A stretch of DNA of 64,000 nucleotides, taken from NCBI GenBank assembly GCA_020725115.1, contig DYFR01000003.1, forward strand, positions 1-64,000, in the 5' to 3' direction. Shown in pieces: positions 49,062 through 58,903 of this stretch. This DNA is from Thiohalomonas denitrificans (GTDB taxonomy: Bacteria; Pseudomonadota; Gammaproteobacteria; Thiohalomonadales; Thiohalomonadaceae). The notes below the pieces were generated by a model. The model did not search any database. It was given only the letters and a program-made list of their open reading frames with translations, and was not told the origin of the DNA. Every line of letters starts with the position of its first letter. Position 1 is the first letter of the stretch. A program made the translations under genes and the position numbers.

Positions 49062-50465
49062 TTACGACGGCGGCAGTTTCTTGCCGGGGTTGAGAATGCC
49101 GAGCGGGTCGAACTGGGCCTTGATGGCGTGCATCAGGGCGAGGGTGCCGGGCTCGATCTCGCGCATGACAAAGTCGCGTTTTTCCACCCCGATGCCATGC
49201 TCGCCGGAAAGAGTGCCATCGAGGCGCAGCACCAGATCGAATACCTCGGACAGGCAGTTTCGTGCCCGCTCCATTTCTTCAGCATCATCCGGGTTGGCCA
49301 GCAGATTGACGTGAATATTGCCGTTGCCGGCGTGCCCGAAGTTGACGATGGTGATGCGGTGTTGCGCTGCCAGTTCGCCCAGGCCTTCGATAAGTTCCGG
49401 TATGTGCGATACCGGCACGACCACATCCTCATTGATCTTTTTCGGCGCCACTGTGCGCAAGGCCGGCGACAGCGCCTTGCGTGTCTTCCATAGTGCTGCC
49501 ACTTCCTCTGCAGTGCGCGCCTCGACTACCTCGATACAGCCTGCGCCACCCGCTGCCGTGATGAGTGCCTGTGCCGCCTCGTCCAGGCAACTGGACGGTC
49601 CGTCTACCTCGATCATCAAGAGCGATCCGGCATGGGCCGGAAGTACGTCACCGGCATAGCCGCGGATCATCTCGATGGCCTTGGCATCCATGAACTCCAG
49701 CGCGCAGGGCACCACCGGTTGCGCCATGATGCGCGAGATGGCCTCGGCGGCGCTGCGCATGTCGCGATAGATGGCCTGCAGCGTGCGCCGTGCCTGCGGT
49801 AGTGGCGTCAGTTTTAACGTGGCTTCGGTGATCACCGCGAGGGTGCCTTCCGAACCGATCAGCAGGCGGGTCAGGTCGTAGCCGACCACGCCCTTGGTGG
49901 TATGTACGCCGGTACGCAAGTCGATGCCGCCACCGCTGATCGCGCGCAGCCCCAGCACATTTTCCCGCGGCGTACCGTATTTTACCGCCCGTGGCCCTGC
50001 GGCATTGCAGGCCAGGTTGCCGCCGATACTGCATACGGCGGCGCTGGTCGGGTCGGGTGGCCAGAAGAAGCCGTGTGCAGCAGCGGCATCCTGCACCGCC
50101 TGGTTGGTAACGCCGGGTTCGACCACCATCAGACGGTTGGCCGGATCGAAGCGCAGTATGCGGTTCATCCGCTCCAGCGACAGCACCACGCCGCCGCTGA
50201 GCGGCACCGCTGCGCCCGTGGTGCCGGTGCCGTAGCCGCGCGCCACTAGCGGTACGTGGTACTGATTGCACAGACGCAGTACCTCGTGTACCTGGGCATG
50301 ATCAGCGGGGCGTACCACCAGGTCGGGCAGGGCGTGACGGCGGCTATTGTCGTAGCCGTAGGTCCAGCGTTCATCGATTGCGGTGATGAGTCCGTCAGGG
50401 ACGAGGAGGGCGCGCAGAGATTCGACAAAGGCCGGTGGCAGTGCCGTGGTGGTGGGAGCGGTCAA
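49062..50465 (-). CDS. GlcD-like FAD-binding oxidoreductase
   Basis: 467 residues of the FAD-PCMH family: FAD-binding motifs VARGYGTGTTGAAVPL and SIGGNLACNAAGPRAVKYG, and a C-terminal FAD-linked domain (HAGNGNIHVN and GEHGIGVEK). Members oxidise 2-hydroxy acids such as glycolate or D-lactate. The substrate cannot be told from sequence alone. No glcE or glcF-type partner is present. Confidence 0.9.
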   Translation of the reverse strand: MTAPTTTALPPAFVESLRALLVPDGLITAIDERWTYGYDNSRRHALPDLVVRPADHAQVHEVLRLCNQYHVPLVARGYGTGTTGAAVPLSGGVVLSLERMNRILRFDPANRLMVVEPGVTNQAVQDAAAAHGFFWPPDPTSAAVCSIGGNLACNAAGPRAVKYGTPRENVLGLRAISGGGIDLRTGVHTTKGVVGYDLTRLLIGSEGTLAVITEATLKLTPLPQARRTLQAIYRDMRSAAEAISRIMAQPVVPCALEFMDAKAIEMIRGYAGDVLPAHAGSLLMIEVDGPSSCLDEAAQALITAAGGAGCIEVVEARTAEEVAALWKTRKALSPALRTVAPKKINEDVVVPVSHIPELIEGLGELAAQHRITIVNFGHAGNGNIHVNLLANPDDAEEMERARNCLSEVFDLVLRLDGTLSGEHGIGVEKRDFVMREIEPGTLALMHAIKAQFDPLGILNPGKKLPPS

Positions 50466-50475
50466 GGGCGGGTCG

Positions 50476-51045
50476 CTAGTCGGTGTATTCGAACAGTTTG
50501 ACCACGCGCTTCACCCTGGAGGTGTGGCGCGTGATCTCGGTGGCGCGGTCAGCTTCACGGCGCGATACCAGTCCCATCAGATAGACGGTCTGGGCTTCGG
50601 TCACCACCTTGATTTGATTGCCGGATACATCGCCGGCGCCGAACAGCTGCGACTTCACCTTGGTGGTGATCCAGCTGTCGCGGGAACGGCTGGCAAAGGA
50701 GGTGACGGGGCCAACAGTCAGTTCATTGGTGACGTGGCGAACCTTGACGGTAGTGCGCGCCAGCTGCGCGGCTCGTTCGCGCTGTGCCGTTGTCGCCACT
50801 TCGCCGGAGAGCAGCACCACGCCATTGAAGCTGGTGACATTGATGTGGCCCTGTTCCCGCAGTTCGGTGTCGTTGCTGATGGCCTTGCCGATTTTAAGCT
50901 CGATGCCCTGATCGTCGATAATGGTGCCGGTGGTGCGCTGATCGTCGGCTACAGCCACGGCACCGACTGCGGCGCCACCGACAATGACCGGGGCGCAGCC
51001 CTGTAACAGGGTCAACAGGGCGGCGACAGTCAGCAGGTATTTCAT
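50476..51045 (-). CDS. dolP: BON-domain lipoprotein DolP (YraP)
   Basis: 189 residues. The lipobox LLQGC follows a short signal, and there are two BON domains (VTSFNGVVLLSGEV and VVTEAQTVYLMGLVS). DolP acts at the outer membrane and division site. Start MKYLLT has GAGG upstream. The gene order diaA-dolP with lpoA and yraN matches E. coli. Confidence 0.93.
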   Translation of the reverse strand: MKYLLTVAALLTLLQGCAPVIVGGAAVGAVAVADDQRTTGTIIDDQGIELKIGKAISNDTELREQGHINVTSFNGVVLLSGEVATTAQRERAAQLARTTVKVRHVTNELTVGPVTSFASRSRDSWITTKVKSQLFGAGDVSGNQIKVVTEAQTVYLMGLVSRREADRATEITRHTSRVKRVVKLFEYTD

Positions 51046-51047
51046 CT

Positions 51048-51650
<603 letters not shown>

Positions 51651-52016
51651 TCAATGCGATTCAATGGCGTTGGTGATCCATTCTACGCGGTTTTCGCCAC
51701 CTTCCGGGGTGACGGCAACCACGTCGAAGCGGCAGGGACGGCGCGCGGCGTCCGGGTGTTGCAACAGATAGTGCTGGGCCGCGGCCAGAAGTCGCGCCTG
51801 CTTGTGCCGGTCGATGCTGGTGACTCCGTCTGCAAAGGCGGACGGGCTGCGGTAGCGCACCTCGACAAACACCGTAATCTCGCCCTGACGCATCACCAGG
51901 TCCAGTTCGCCGCGACGGCAGCGGTAATTGCGCTGCACCAGTTGCAGACCGCTGCGCTGCAGGTAATCGCAGGCCAGCATTTCAGCGGCCTGCCCCAGGG
52001 CGGCGCGATCGGTCAC
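51651..52016 (-). CDS. yraN: UPF0102 family protein YraN
   Basis: 121 residues of the endonuclease-like UPF0102 family: RNYRCRRGELDLVM and EVRYRSPSAFADGV, with the acidic and Lys residues of a restriction-endonuclease-like core. Its function is not established. Start overlaps the lpoA stop. Confidence 0.9.
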   Translation of the reverse strand: MTDRAALGQAAEMLACDYLQRSGLQLVQRNYRCRRGELDLVMRQGEITVFVEVRYRSPSAFADGVTSIDRHKQARLLAAAQHYLLQHPDAARRPCRFDVVAVTPEGGENRVEWITNAIESH

Positions 52017-53884
52017 GGTTGGCCGGTATCGGCGCCGCCTTCCAGGATGCGCGGTATGCCGCCACTGAAACGGGCCCAGGTGAGCTGGCGGTTGAGCCGT
52101 CGCTGTGCGTCCAGCCGCAGGGAGCCGGTCTCACCGTGGAAGCGTTCGAACGGGTAGGTCTCCAGCACTTTCAGCACCGGGATCAGATGGTAGGTATCAC
52201 TGCCCAGGGCGATCAGCCGTTGCAGTGCATTGTCGCTGATGCGCAATGCACTGGCGTCCTTGCGCAGGGACTGGTTGGGGGTGGCCGCCTTCAGTGTCCA
52301 GGGCATGTCACCGAACACGATACCGTCCATATCCCGATCCAGATCCCGCGTGAAGGCGCCGGAGTAGACGTGAGAGGTAGCCAGTACCGGCAGGTTGGCG
52401 GCATGGTGGAACTTGAGTTGGGGCCGGATCAGGCGCGCCTGACGCGGGAAACCGGCCACAAACACAAAGTCGATGTCCTCGCGGCGGCGTGGTTCGAAAT
52501 GCAGCCTTTGGCCAACCACCGCCTGCAGGCGGCGATGCCGTGCATTGCTCAGATCCAGGTTGAGCAGGGTACGCAGTGGCTGGGCAAAATCATTTTTGTT
52601 GCCGTCGTAGCGGGCGAGGCTGGTGACCGCACCGCCCAGTTCCTCCCAGCGGCGGCCGAAGGCGTGCTCGATACGCTCCCCCCACTCGCCTTCGGGCACG
52701 AATACCGCGGCATGGCTGTAGCCGAGCAGCCAGGCATGTTCGGCCACCTGCTGCGCTTCCTCTTCCGGTGACAGGGACAACTGATAGAGATTGTCCGGCA
52801 GACGGAAGCTGTCGACCGTGTTGAGCACCAGGGTGGGCACCGGGAAACTGTCACGTTGCAGCAGTGCGGTGACGCCTTCCTTGCTGAGGGGGCCGATGAC
52901 AAAATCAGCACCGTCGCGCAGCGCCTGTTCATAAAGCATCTGTACCCGTGCCGGGTTGGTCGTATCGTAGATGCGCAGGGCGACACGCTGTTCCGCCGGC
53001 ACGTTGTAATGGGCCGCCATTACGCCATCACGCACCGCTGCGCCGGCATTGGCAAAGCGTCCGGACAGCGGCAGCAGCAGGGCGATCTGTTTCGGTTGCA
53101 ACATGAGCTGGGTGCTGCGGCGCAGCATCTCATCGATGAACTGCTGCCGCGCCGGGTGCTGCGGGTAGGCCTGGCGCCAGCCTTCGGCCAGCTGCTGCAG
53201 TTCACGCCGGCCCAGCTGGTACTGCTTGCTGATCTCTGCCAGTGCCATCCAGCCGCTGAATTCGTCCGGCGGTGGGGTGAAGCGCAGGGCCCGCAAGGTA
53301 TGGGCCGAGAGCTGGGTGAGGGCGTTCCACAATTGCTGCTGGTTGTCGGTGATGATGGCATCATCGGCCAGGAAATGGCCACGCAGCGCGTGCTCGCGGG
53401 CGGCTTCCAGATGGTTGCCCTGCTGGGTATAGGCCTGGGCACGCAGCTGGTGGTATTCGCCCAGCGTTGCAGCATCGGCGCCGGCCGGCAACGGGGTCAA
53501 CACCTCCAGCACACGCTCGGCATTGCGCAGCGCCAGCCAGGTGCGCGCCTGCAGCAGGCGCCACCGCATTTGTTGGGTTGCGGTCAGGCGACTGGCATCC
53601 AGCCCCTCCAGCAACTGCCCGGCCTTTGCCGGCTGGCCGCTGCGGCCCAGGGCATCGGCGGCCTCCAGACGGAACTGCAGACGCTCATCGGCCGAGTGTT
53701 GTGCCGAGTCCGCCAAACGCAGGTATTCCCGTGCGGCGGCCTCGTAGTCCCCCCGCATCATGGCGGCCTGGGCCGCATTTTCGCTGCCCACGACGACACG
53801 CGGTGCGCCGGGCTGCACCGCACAGCCGGTGGCCAGCAGCGTCAGGGCGAGCAGTAACAGGGATGTTTTAAATAGTCTGCACAT
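52013..53884 (-). CDS. lpoA: penicillin-binding protein activator LpoA
   Basis: 623 residues of the LppC/LpoA family: the lipobox LLATGC after a signal peptide, an N-terminal helical TPR-like domain, and a C-terminal periplasmic-binding-type fold (IALLLPLSGRFANAGAAVRDG). LpoA activates PBP1A from the outer membrane. Divergent from rsmI. Confidence 0.93.
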   Translation of the reverse strand: MCRLFKTSLLLLALTLLATGCAVQPGAPRVVVGSENAAQAAMMRGDYEAAAREYLRLADSAQHSADERLQFRLEAADALGRSGQPAKAGQLLEGLDASRLTATQQMRWRLLQARTWLALRNAERVLEVLTPLPAGADAATLGEYHQLRAQAYTQQGNHLEAAREHALRGHFLADDAIITDNQQQLWNALTQLSAHTLRALRFTPPPDEFSGWMALAEISKQYQLGRRELQQLAEGWRQAYPQHPARQQFIDEMLRRSTQLMLQPKQIALLLPLSGRFANAGAAVRDGVMAAHYNVPAEQRVALRIYDTTNPARVQMLYEQALRDGADFVIGPLSKEGVTALLQRDSFPVPTLVLNTVDSFRLPDNLYQLSLSPEEEAQQVAEHAWLLGYSHAAVFVPEGEWGERIEHAFGRRWEELGGAVTSLARYDGNKNDFAQPLRTLLNLDLSNARHRRLQAVVGQRLHFEPRRREDIDFVFVAGFPRQARLIRPQLKFHHAANLPVLATSHVYSGAFTRDLDRDMDGIVFGDMPWTLKAATPNQSLRKDASALRISDNALQRLIALGSDTYHLIPVLKVLETYPFERFHGETGSLRLDAQRRLNRQLTWARFSGGIPRILEGGADTGQP

Positions 53885-53962
53885 GGGAGAAGGGCGATAA
53901 TAACAGAGGACGGCGGCGGCGTTTTGCCCGAAGGCGCACAGTATCAATAACGGAGTCAGCGA

Positions 53963-54808
53963 GTGTCAATGAATGCGGGAACGCTTTATGTGGTGGCCAC
54001 GCCCATCGGTAATCTGGGCGACCTGACGCCGCGGGCGCTGGAGGTGTTGCTGCGGGTGGCGCGCATCGCCGCCGAGGATACCCGCCACAGTGCCGGGCTG
54101 CTGCGCCACTTCGGCATCCATACCCCCCTGTTCGCCCTGCACGAACATAACGAGCGCGAGGCCAGTATCGAGGTGATCCGCCGCCTGCAACAGGGCGAGG
54201 ACATCGCCCTGATCTCCGACGCCGGTACGCCGCTGATCAGCGATCCCGGCTTTCCGCTCACCCGGCTGGCCCACGAGGCCGGCATCCGCGTGGTGCCGTT
54301 GCCCGGCGCCTGTGCCCTTGTCGCGGCCCTGTCCGCCGCCGGACTGCCCACCGATCGCTTCGCCTTCGAGGGTTTCCTGCCACCCAGGAGCACCGCGCGC
54401 CGCCATGTGCTCGAGACCCTGATCAATGAGCGCCGTACCCTGGCCTTTTACGAAGCGCCGCACCGTCTGCTGGAAACCCTGGAGGATATGGTCGCGGTAT
54501 TTGGCCCGGAACGTCTGGCGGTGCTGGCGCGTGAGCTGACCAAGACCTTCGAGACCCTGCGCCGCGCGCCCCTGGGGGAACTGCTGGAATTCGTGCGCAG
54601 CGACAGCGATCAGCAGCGCGGCGAGGCCGTACTGCTGCTGCACGGCGCGTCGCCGCCTGCGACCGATGCCCTGGAGGATGAGCCGCGTCGCATCGCCGAG
54701 CTGCTGGCGGAGGAATTGCCGGTGAAGCAGGCCGCCAGCCTGGCGGCAAAAATCACCGGTGCCAAGAAGAACCGGATATATGACTATCTGGTCAAGGAAA
54801 GGCAGTGA
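53963..54808 (+). CDS. rsmI: 16S rRNA (cytidine-1402-2'-O)-methyltransferase
   Basis: 281 residues: the tetrapyrrole-methylase fold with YVVATPIGNLGDLTPRALE and the SAM-binding SDAGTPLISDPG. GTG 53963 has GGAG 7 bases upstream; an ATG 6 bases later is possible. The stop lies in a repeat. Confidence 0.95.
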   Translation: MSMNAGTLYVVATPIGNLGDLTPRALEVLLRVARIAAEDTRHSAGLLRHFGIHTPLFALHEHNEREASIEVIRRLQQGEDIALISDAGTPLISDPGFPLTRLAHEAGIRVVPLPGACALVAALSAAGLPTDRFAFEGFLPPRSTARRHVLETLINERRTLAFYEAPHRLLETLEDMVAVFGPERLAVLARELTKTFETLRRAPLGELLEFVRSDSDQQRGEAVLLLHGASPPATDALEDEPRRIAELLAEELPVKQAASLAAKITGAKKNRIYDYLVKERQ

Positions 54809-54871
54809 CAAGTGGCAAGTGACAGGAAAAAGCGGGAATTATCTTGCAACTTGTCACTTGCAACTTGAAAC
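54802..54871. repeat. CAACTTG-unit inverted repeat between rsmI and rnpB
   Basis: Left arm 54802-54826 (GTGACAAGTGGCAAGTGACA) and right arm 54843-54871 (7-base CTTGCAA/CTTGTCA units) are reverse complements around a loop of about 16 bases. The rsmI stop TGA (54806-54808) is within the left arm. The right arm covers the place where the rnpB promoter should be. Confidence 0.88.
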
Positions 54872-54878
54872 TATGTCC

Positions 54879-55242
54879 GGGAGTCGGCCGGACGATCGCG
54901 GCGCCGCAAGGCGCGGAGGAAAGTCCGGGCTCCATAGGGCAGGGTGCCAGGTAACGCCTGGGCGGCGCGAGCCGACGGAAAGTGCCACAGAAAACATACC
55001 GCCTAAGCGCCTTCGGGCGCCGGCAAGGGTGAAAAGGTGCGGTAAGAGCGCACCGCGCGGCTGGTAACAGTCCGCGGCACGGTAAACCCCACCCGGAGCA
55101 AGACCAAATAGGGGAGCGCGCGGCCTTCGGGTCGTAATATGCGGCCCGCATAGTTCCCGGGTAGGTTGCTTGAGGTGTGCGGTGACGCACATCCCAGATG
55201 AATGGTCGTCCACGACAGAACCCGGCTTACAGGCCGGCTCCC
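54879..55242 (+). ncRNA. rnpB: RNase P RNA
   Basis: About 364 nt. The 5' end GGGAGTCGGCC (54879) pairs with the 3' end GGCCGGCTCCC (55232-55242) as helix P1. The conserved GAGGAAAGTCCGGGCTCC is near 54920, and ACAGAA followed by CCCGGCTTACAG near 55216-55232. Bacterial type A. It lies between rsmI and mraZ, a common gammaproteobacterial position. Confidence 0.95.
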
Positions 55243-55329
55243 ACCTTCTTCACTCTTCATAGTCCACTCCAGCTTCGCCCTCCAACATCTTGATTTCTAT
55301 AGGGTCGAAAAGGCCCGGATTTTCTCATA

Positions 55330-55344
55330 TCCCACCTTAATCCA
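55330..55344 (-). promoter_or_regulatory. candidate inverted MraZ box
   Basis: Read on the minus strand, TGGAT is followed by 5 bases and TGGGA, the same 10-base period as the plus-strand MraZ boxes. It lies about 50-60 bases upstream of the mraZ -35 element. Could be an extra MraZ site or chance. Confidence 0.4.
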
Positions 55345-55391
55345 CCTGCGCTAAGTTACTGTCACATAAGAATTAATATCCCATTTCCACC

Positions 55392-55421
55392 TTGACACAC
55401 GGGCTCTCCGGTACCTATAGT
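55392..55421 (+). promoter_or_regulatory. sigma-70 promoter of the dcw cluster
   Basis: TTGACA (55392-55397) and TATAGT (55416-55421) with an 18-base spacer are close to consensus. It would start transcription near base 55428, in front of the MraZ boxes. Confidence 0.8.
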
Positions 55422-55430
55422 GTGCGGAAG

Positions 55431-55455
55431 TGGATCGAAGTGGAGAAAAATGGGA
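55431..55455 (+). promoter_or_regulatory. MraZ operator boxes
   Basis: TGGAT (55431), TGGAG (55441) and TGGGA (55451) are spaced exactly 10 bases apart, with a weaker TGTGC at 55421. MraZ of E. coli binds repeated TGGGN units separated by 5 bases in the same place, so this is a likely autoregulatory site. It means the coding start lies downstream, at 55481. Confidence 0.8.
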
Positions 55456-55480
55456 TATGGAGTTCCCGGGGGGCCAAAAC

Positions 55481-55942
55481 TTGTTCCGAGGAGTGACCGC
55501 ACTGACGCTGGATGCGAAGGGCCGCATGGCGATGCCCGCGCGTTATCGCGATCTGTTGCTGGAGCGCGCCGGGGGCAATCTGGTCATCACCATCCATACG
55601 GACGATCGTTGCCTGTGGATCTACCCCCAGCCGGAATGGGAGGAGATCGAGGCCCGCATCGCCGCCCTGCCCGCCTTCAACCCCGTGACTACCAAGCTGC
55701 GCCGCCTGCTGGTCGGCTATGCCACCGACACCGAGATGGACGGTGCCGGCCGCATCCTGCTGGCCCCGGCGCTGCGCGAGTACGCCACGCTGGATCGCAA
55801 GCTGGTGCTGGTGGGACAGGGCAAGAAATTCGAGTTGTGGGACGAGGAGCGCTGGAACGCGCAGCGCGATCAGCTGCTGGCCGAAGGGGTGTTCCGCGAC
55901 GGCGATGCGCTGGCGCCCGAACTGCAGAGTCTGGTGCTCTGA
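55481..55942 (+). CDS. mraZ: transcriptional regulator MraZ
   Basis: 153 residues from the TTG at 55481: [24 protein letters not shown] matches the N-terminus of the family, and the second AbrB-like domain is present ([17 protein letters not shown]). Upstream in-frame ATG codons at 55430 and 55457 overlap the operator boxes. MraZ represses its own dcw operon. Stop overlaps rsmH start. Confidence 0.9.
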   Translation: MFRGVTALTLDAKGRMAMPARYRDLLLERAGGNLVITIHTDDRCLWIYPQPEWEEIEARIAALPAFNPVTTKLRRLLVGYATDTEMDGAGRILLAPALREYATLDRKLVLVGQGKKFELWDEERWNAQRDQLLAEGVFRDGDALAPELQSLVL

Positions 55943-56871
55943 TGGTGGAACACAAGCCGGTGCTGCTGGCGGAAGTGCTGGCGGCGCTGCGGGTACGGCC
56001 GGACGGCATCTATCTGGACGGCACCTTCGGGCGCGGCGGCCATGCGGCGGAGATCCTGGCCCGGCTCGGCCCCGAGGGAAGGCTGCTGGCAGTGGACAAG
56101 GATCCGCAGGCAGTGGCAGTGGCGCGGCAGCGTTTCGGAGCCGATGCACGCTTTGCCATCGAGCACGGCAGTTTCACTTCGCTGGGTCACTGGGTGGCGC
56201 AGCGCGGCTGGGTCGGCAAGGTGGACGGCATCCTGCTCGACCTGGGGGTGTCGTCACCACAGCTGGATGAGGCGGAACGTGGTTTCAGCTTTCGTCTCGA
56301 CGGCCCGCTGGACATGCGTATGGATCCGGAGAGCGGCATGAGTGCCGCCGAGTGGCTGGCGCAGGCAGCGGAGGAGGAGATCGCCCGTGTGCTGAAGGAA
56401 TACGGTGAGGAGCGTTTCGCCAAGCGCATCGCGCGCGCCATCGTGCGCAGCCGCGACGAGGCGCCCATCACCCGTACCGCACAGTTGCAGGATATCGTCG
56501 CCCGCGCCAATCCCGCCTGGGAGAAGGGCAAGGATCCGGCGACGCGCGCATTTCAGGCGATCCGCATCTTCGTCAACCGCGAGCTGGAAGACCTGGATGA
56601 TTTCTTGCAGCAGAGCGTGATGCTGCTGGCGCCGGGCGGCCGTCTGACGGTGATCAGTTTCCATTCGCTGGAGGATCGGCGGGTGAAGCAGTTCATTCGT
56701 CATCAGCAGCATGGTGCAGCGTTGCCGCCGGATCTGCCGCTGACCCAGGCGCAGTTGTGGCAGCCGCGGCTGCGTGCGGTGGGCAAGAAGATTGTCGCTG
56801 GAGCGCAGGAACTGGCGGCCAACCCGCGCGCACGCAGCGCCGTGTTGCGCGTGGCGGAGAAAGCGGCGTGA
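55942..56871 (+). CDS. rsmH: 16S rRNA (cytosine-1402-N4)-methyltransferase
   Basis: 309 residues; SAM-binding GTFGRGGHA and the C-terminal [14 protein letters not shown]. Together with RsmI (at 53963) it makes the doubly methylated C1402. The stop overlaps ftsL start. Confidence 0.97.
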   Translation: MVEHKPVLLAEVLAALRVRPDGIYLDGTFGRGGHAAEILARLGPEGRLLAVDKDPQAVAVARQRFGADARFAIEHGSFTSLGHWVAQRGWVGKVDGILLDLGVSSPQLDEAERGFSFRLDGPLDMRMDPESGMSAAEWLAQAAEEEIARVLKEYGEERFAKRIARAIVRSRDEAPITRTAQLQDIVARANPAWEKGKDPATRAFQAIRIFVNRELEDLDDFLQQSVMLLAPGGRLTVISFHSLEDRRVKQFIRHQQHGAALPPDLPLTQAQLWQPRLRAVGKKIVAGAQELAANPRARSAVLRVAEKAA

Positions 56872-57134
56872 TCGGGCGCATGTTCCTGACCCTGCTGGCA
56901 GCGACGGTGTTCGCTTCCGCCCTGGGTGTGGTGTACACGCAGCACCAGGCGCGCAAGTCGTTTGTCGAATTGCAGGCGCTGCAGAATGTGCGCGACGAAC
57001 TGAATACCGAGTGGGGCCGCTTGCAGCTGGAGCAGAGCACCTGGGCGACCCATGGCCGTATCGAGGTCATGGCGCGCGACAAGCTGGACATGATGATTCC
57101 GCCGCCTGCGGCGGTGGTGCTGGTGAAGCCATGA
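56868..57134 (+). CDS. ftsL: cell division protein FtsL
   Basis: 88 residues: one transmembrane helix ([20 protein letters not shown]) and a periplasmic coiled coil ([20 protein letters not shown]). FtsL joins FtsB and FtsQ at the septum. Start GTG 56868 overlaps the rsmH stop; ATG 56880 is possible. Confidence 0.93.
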   Translation: MIGRMFLTLLAATVFASALGVVYTQHQARKSFVELQALQNVRDELNTEWGRLQLEQSTWATHGRIEVMARDKLDMMIPPPAAVVLVKP

Positions 57135-58903
57135 GTGAGCGCGAGAAGATTCCGCACTATGCCGGGCGCCTGCGTTTCGTGCTGGGCGTCCTCGGCCTTG
57201 CTACGGCCCTGCTGCTGTGGCGAGTTGTTGATCTGCACGTATTCAACCGCGATTTTCTGCAGCACCAGGGGGATGCCCGTGCCCTGCGCGTGGTGGAGGT
57301 GCCGGCGCATCGCGGCATGATTACCGACCGTCATGGTGAGCCGCTGGCCATCAGCACGCCGGTGGAATCGGTATGGGCCAATCCCAGGGAGCTGGCGGCG
57401 GCACGCGACAAGTGGAAGGCGCTGGCACGTGTGCTGGAGCTGGATCTGCGTGGGCTGGAACAGTTGCTGGCCAAGCGCCAGGAGCGCGAGTTTGTCTATC
57501 TGCGTCGTCACATCACGCCGGAGCTGGCGCAGAAGGTGATGGCGCTGGAAATTCCAGGTGTTGCCCTGCAACGCGAGTACCGGCGCTACTATCCCGCCGG
57601 TGAGGTGTTTGCCCATGTGGTCGGCTTTACCAATATTGATGATGCTGGTCAGGAAGGCATCGAGCTGTTGCACAATGCCTGGCTCAAGGGCACACCGGGC
57701 AGCAAACGTGTGATCAAGGATCGTCTCGGTCGCATCGTCGAGAATGTGGAGAGCATCAGCGAGCCGCGTCCCGGTCAGGATTTGCGCCTGGCTCTCGATC
57801 GCCGCATCCAGTATCTGGCCTACCGTGAGCTGAAGGCGACGGTGTCGCGCAATCAGGCACGTGCCGGTTCGGCGGTGGTGCTGGATGTGACCACTGGCGA
57901 AGTGCTGGCAATGGTCAACCAGCCAGCCTATAACCCCAACAATCGTGGTGACCTCAACAGCGAACGCTTGCGCAACCGCACCGTTACCGACGTATTTGAA
58001 CCGGGCTCTACCATCAAGCCCTTTACCGTGGCAGCGGCACTGGAAAGCGGCAAGTTCCGCCCCGATACTCCGATCGATACCGGCAGCGGATTTTTGCGCG
58101 TCAACAGCCGGCTTACCGTGCGTGATGTGCATAACTACGGTCGCATCGATGTGCGTCGCGTGATTCAGAAGTCCAGCAACGTCGGTGCCGCTACCATAGC
58201 GCTGGCGATCAAGCCTCAGCAGTTGTGGGATCTGTTCAATCGTGTCGGCCTCGGCACCATGACCTCCAGCGCCTTTCCCGGTGAGGCGACCGGTCTGCTT
58301 ACCGATTTCACCCGCTGGCGCGAAACCGAGCGTGCCACGCTGTCGTATGGTTATGGCTTGTCGGTGACCGCGCTGCAACTGGCGCAGGCCTACGCTGCAC
58401 TGGCTGCCGATGGCCGCATGCATGCGGCCACCCTGCTGCCTGCTGACGGACATGTGCAGGATGGGAGCCAGGTAATGCGGCCAGAGATCGCGCAGCAGGT
58501 GCGCGCCATGCTGGAACTGGCGGTGGGCAAGGACGGTACCGGCAGCCGCGCTGCTGTGCCCGGCTACCGCGTCGGCGGCAAGACCGGTACGGCGCGCAAG
58601 GTGACGGCCGGCGGCTACTCCGACAGCCGCTATCTGGCCCTGTTCGCCGGTTTTGCACCGGCGGATGCACCGCGCCTGGCGATGGTGGTGGTGATTGACG
58701 AGCCGCAGGGTACGGAATACTACGGCGGTCAGGTGGCAGCGCCGGTATTCGGGCGGGTGATGAGCGGTGCGTTGCGCCTGCTCGATATCGCGCCGGACGA
58801 TCTTGAATCGCTGGGCGTGAAGCTGGCGGATGTCACGGTACCCGTACCGGCACCGGCTGTGCCGTTGATGCGTACCGGAGCCACTACGCGAGGTGTCCTA
58901 TGA
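57131..58903 (+). CDS. ftsI: peptidoglycan D,D-transpeptidase FtsI (PBP3)
   Basis: 590 residues: N-terminal anchor helix (about 15-33), a pedestal domain and the transpeptidase with Ser293-T-I-Lys296, SSN (348-350) and KTG (484-486). Makes septal cross-links. Stop overlaps the murE start. Confidence 0.97.
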   Translation: MSEREKIPHYAGRLRFVLGVLGLATALLLWRVVDLHVFNRDFLQHQGDARALRVVEVPAHRGMITDRHGEPLAISTPVESVWANPRELAAARDKWKALARVLELDLRGLEQLLAKRQEREFVYLRRHITPELAQKVMALEIPGVALQREYRRYYPAGEVFAHVVGFTNIDDAGQEGIELLHNAWLKGTPGSKRVIKDRLGRIVENVESISEPRPGQDLRLALDRRIQYLAYRELKATVSRNQARAGSAVVLDVTTGEVLAMVNQPAYNPNNRGDLNSERLRNRTVTDVFEPGSTIKPFTVAAALESGKFRPDTPIDTGSGFLRVNSRLTVRDVHNYGRIDVRRVIQKSSNVGAATIALAIKPQQLWDLFNRVGLGTMTSSAFPGEATGLLTDFTRWRETERATLSYGYGLSVTALQLAQAYAALAADGRMHAATLLPADGHVQDGSQVMRPEIAQQVRAMLELAVGKDGTGSRAAVPGYRVGGKTGTARKVTAGGYSDSRYLALFAGFAPADAPRLAMVVVIDEPQGTEYYGGQVAAPVFGRVMSGALRLLDIAPDDLESLGVKLADVTVPVPAPAVPLMRTGATTRGVL

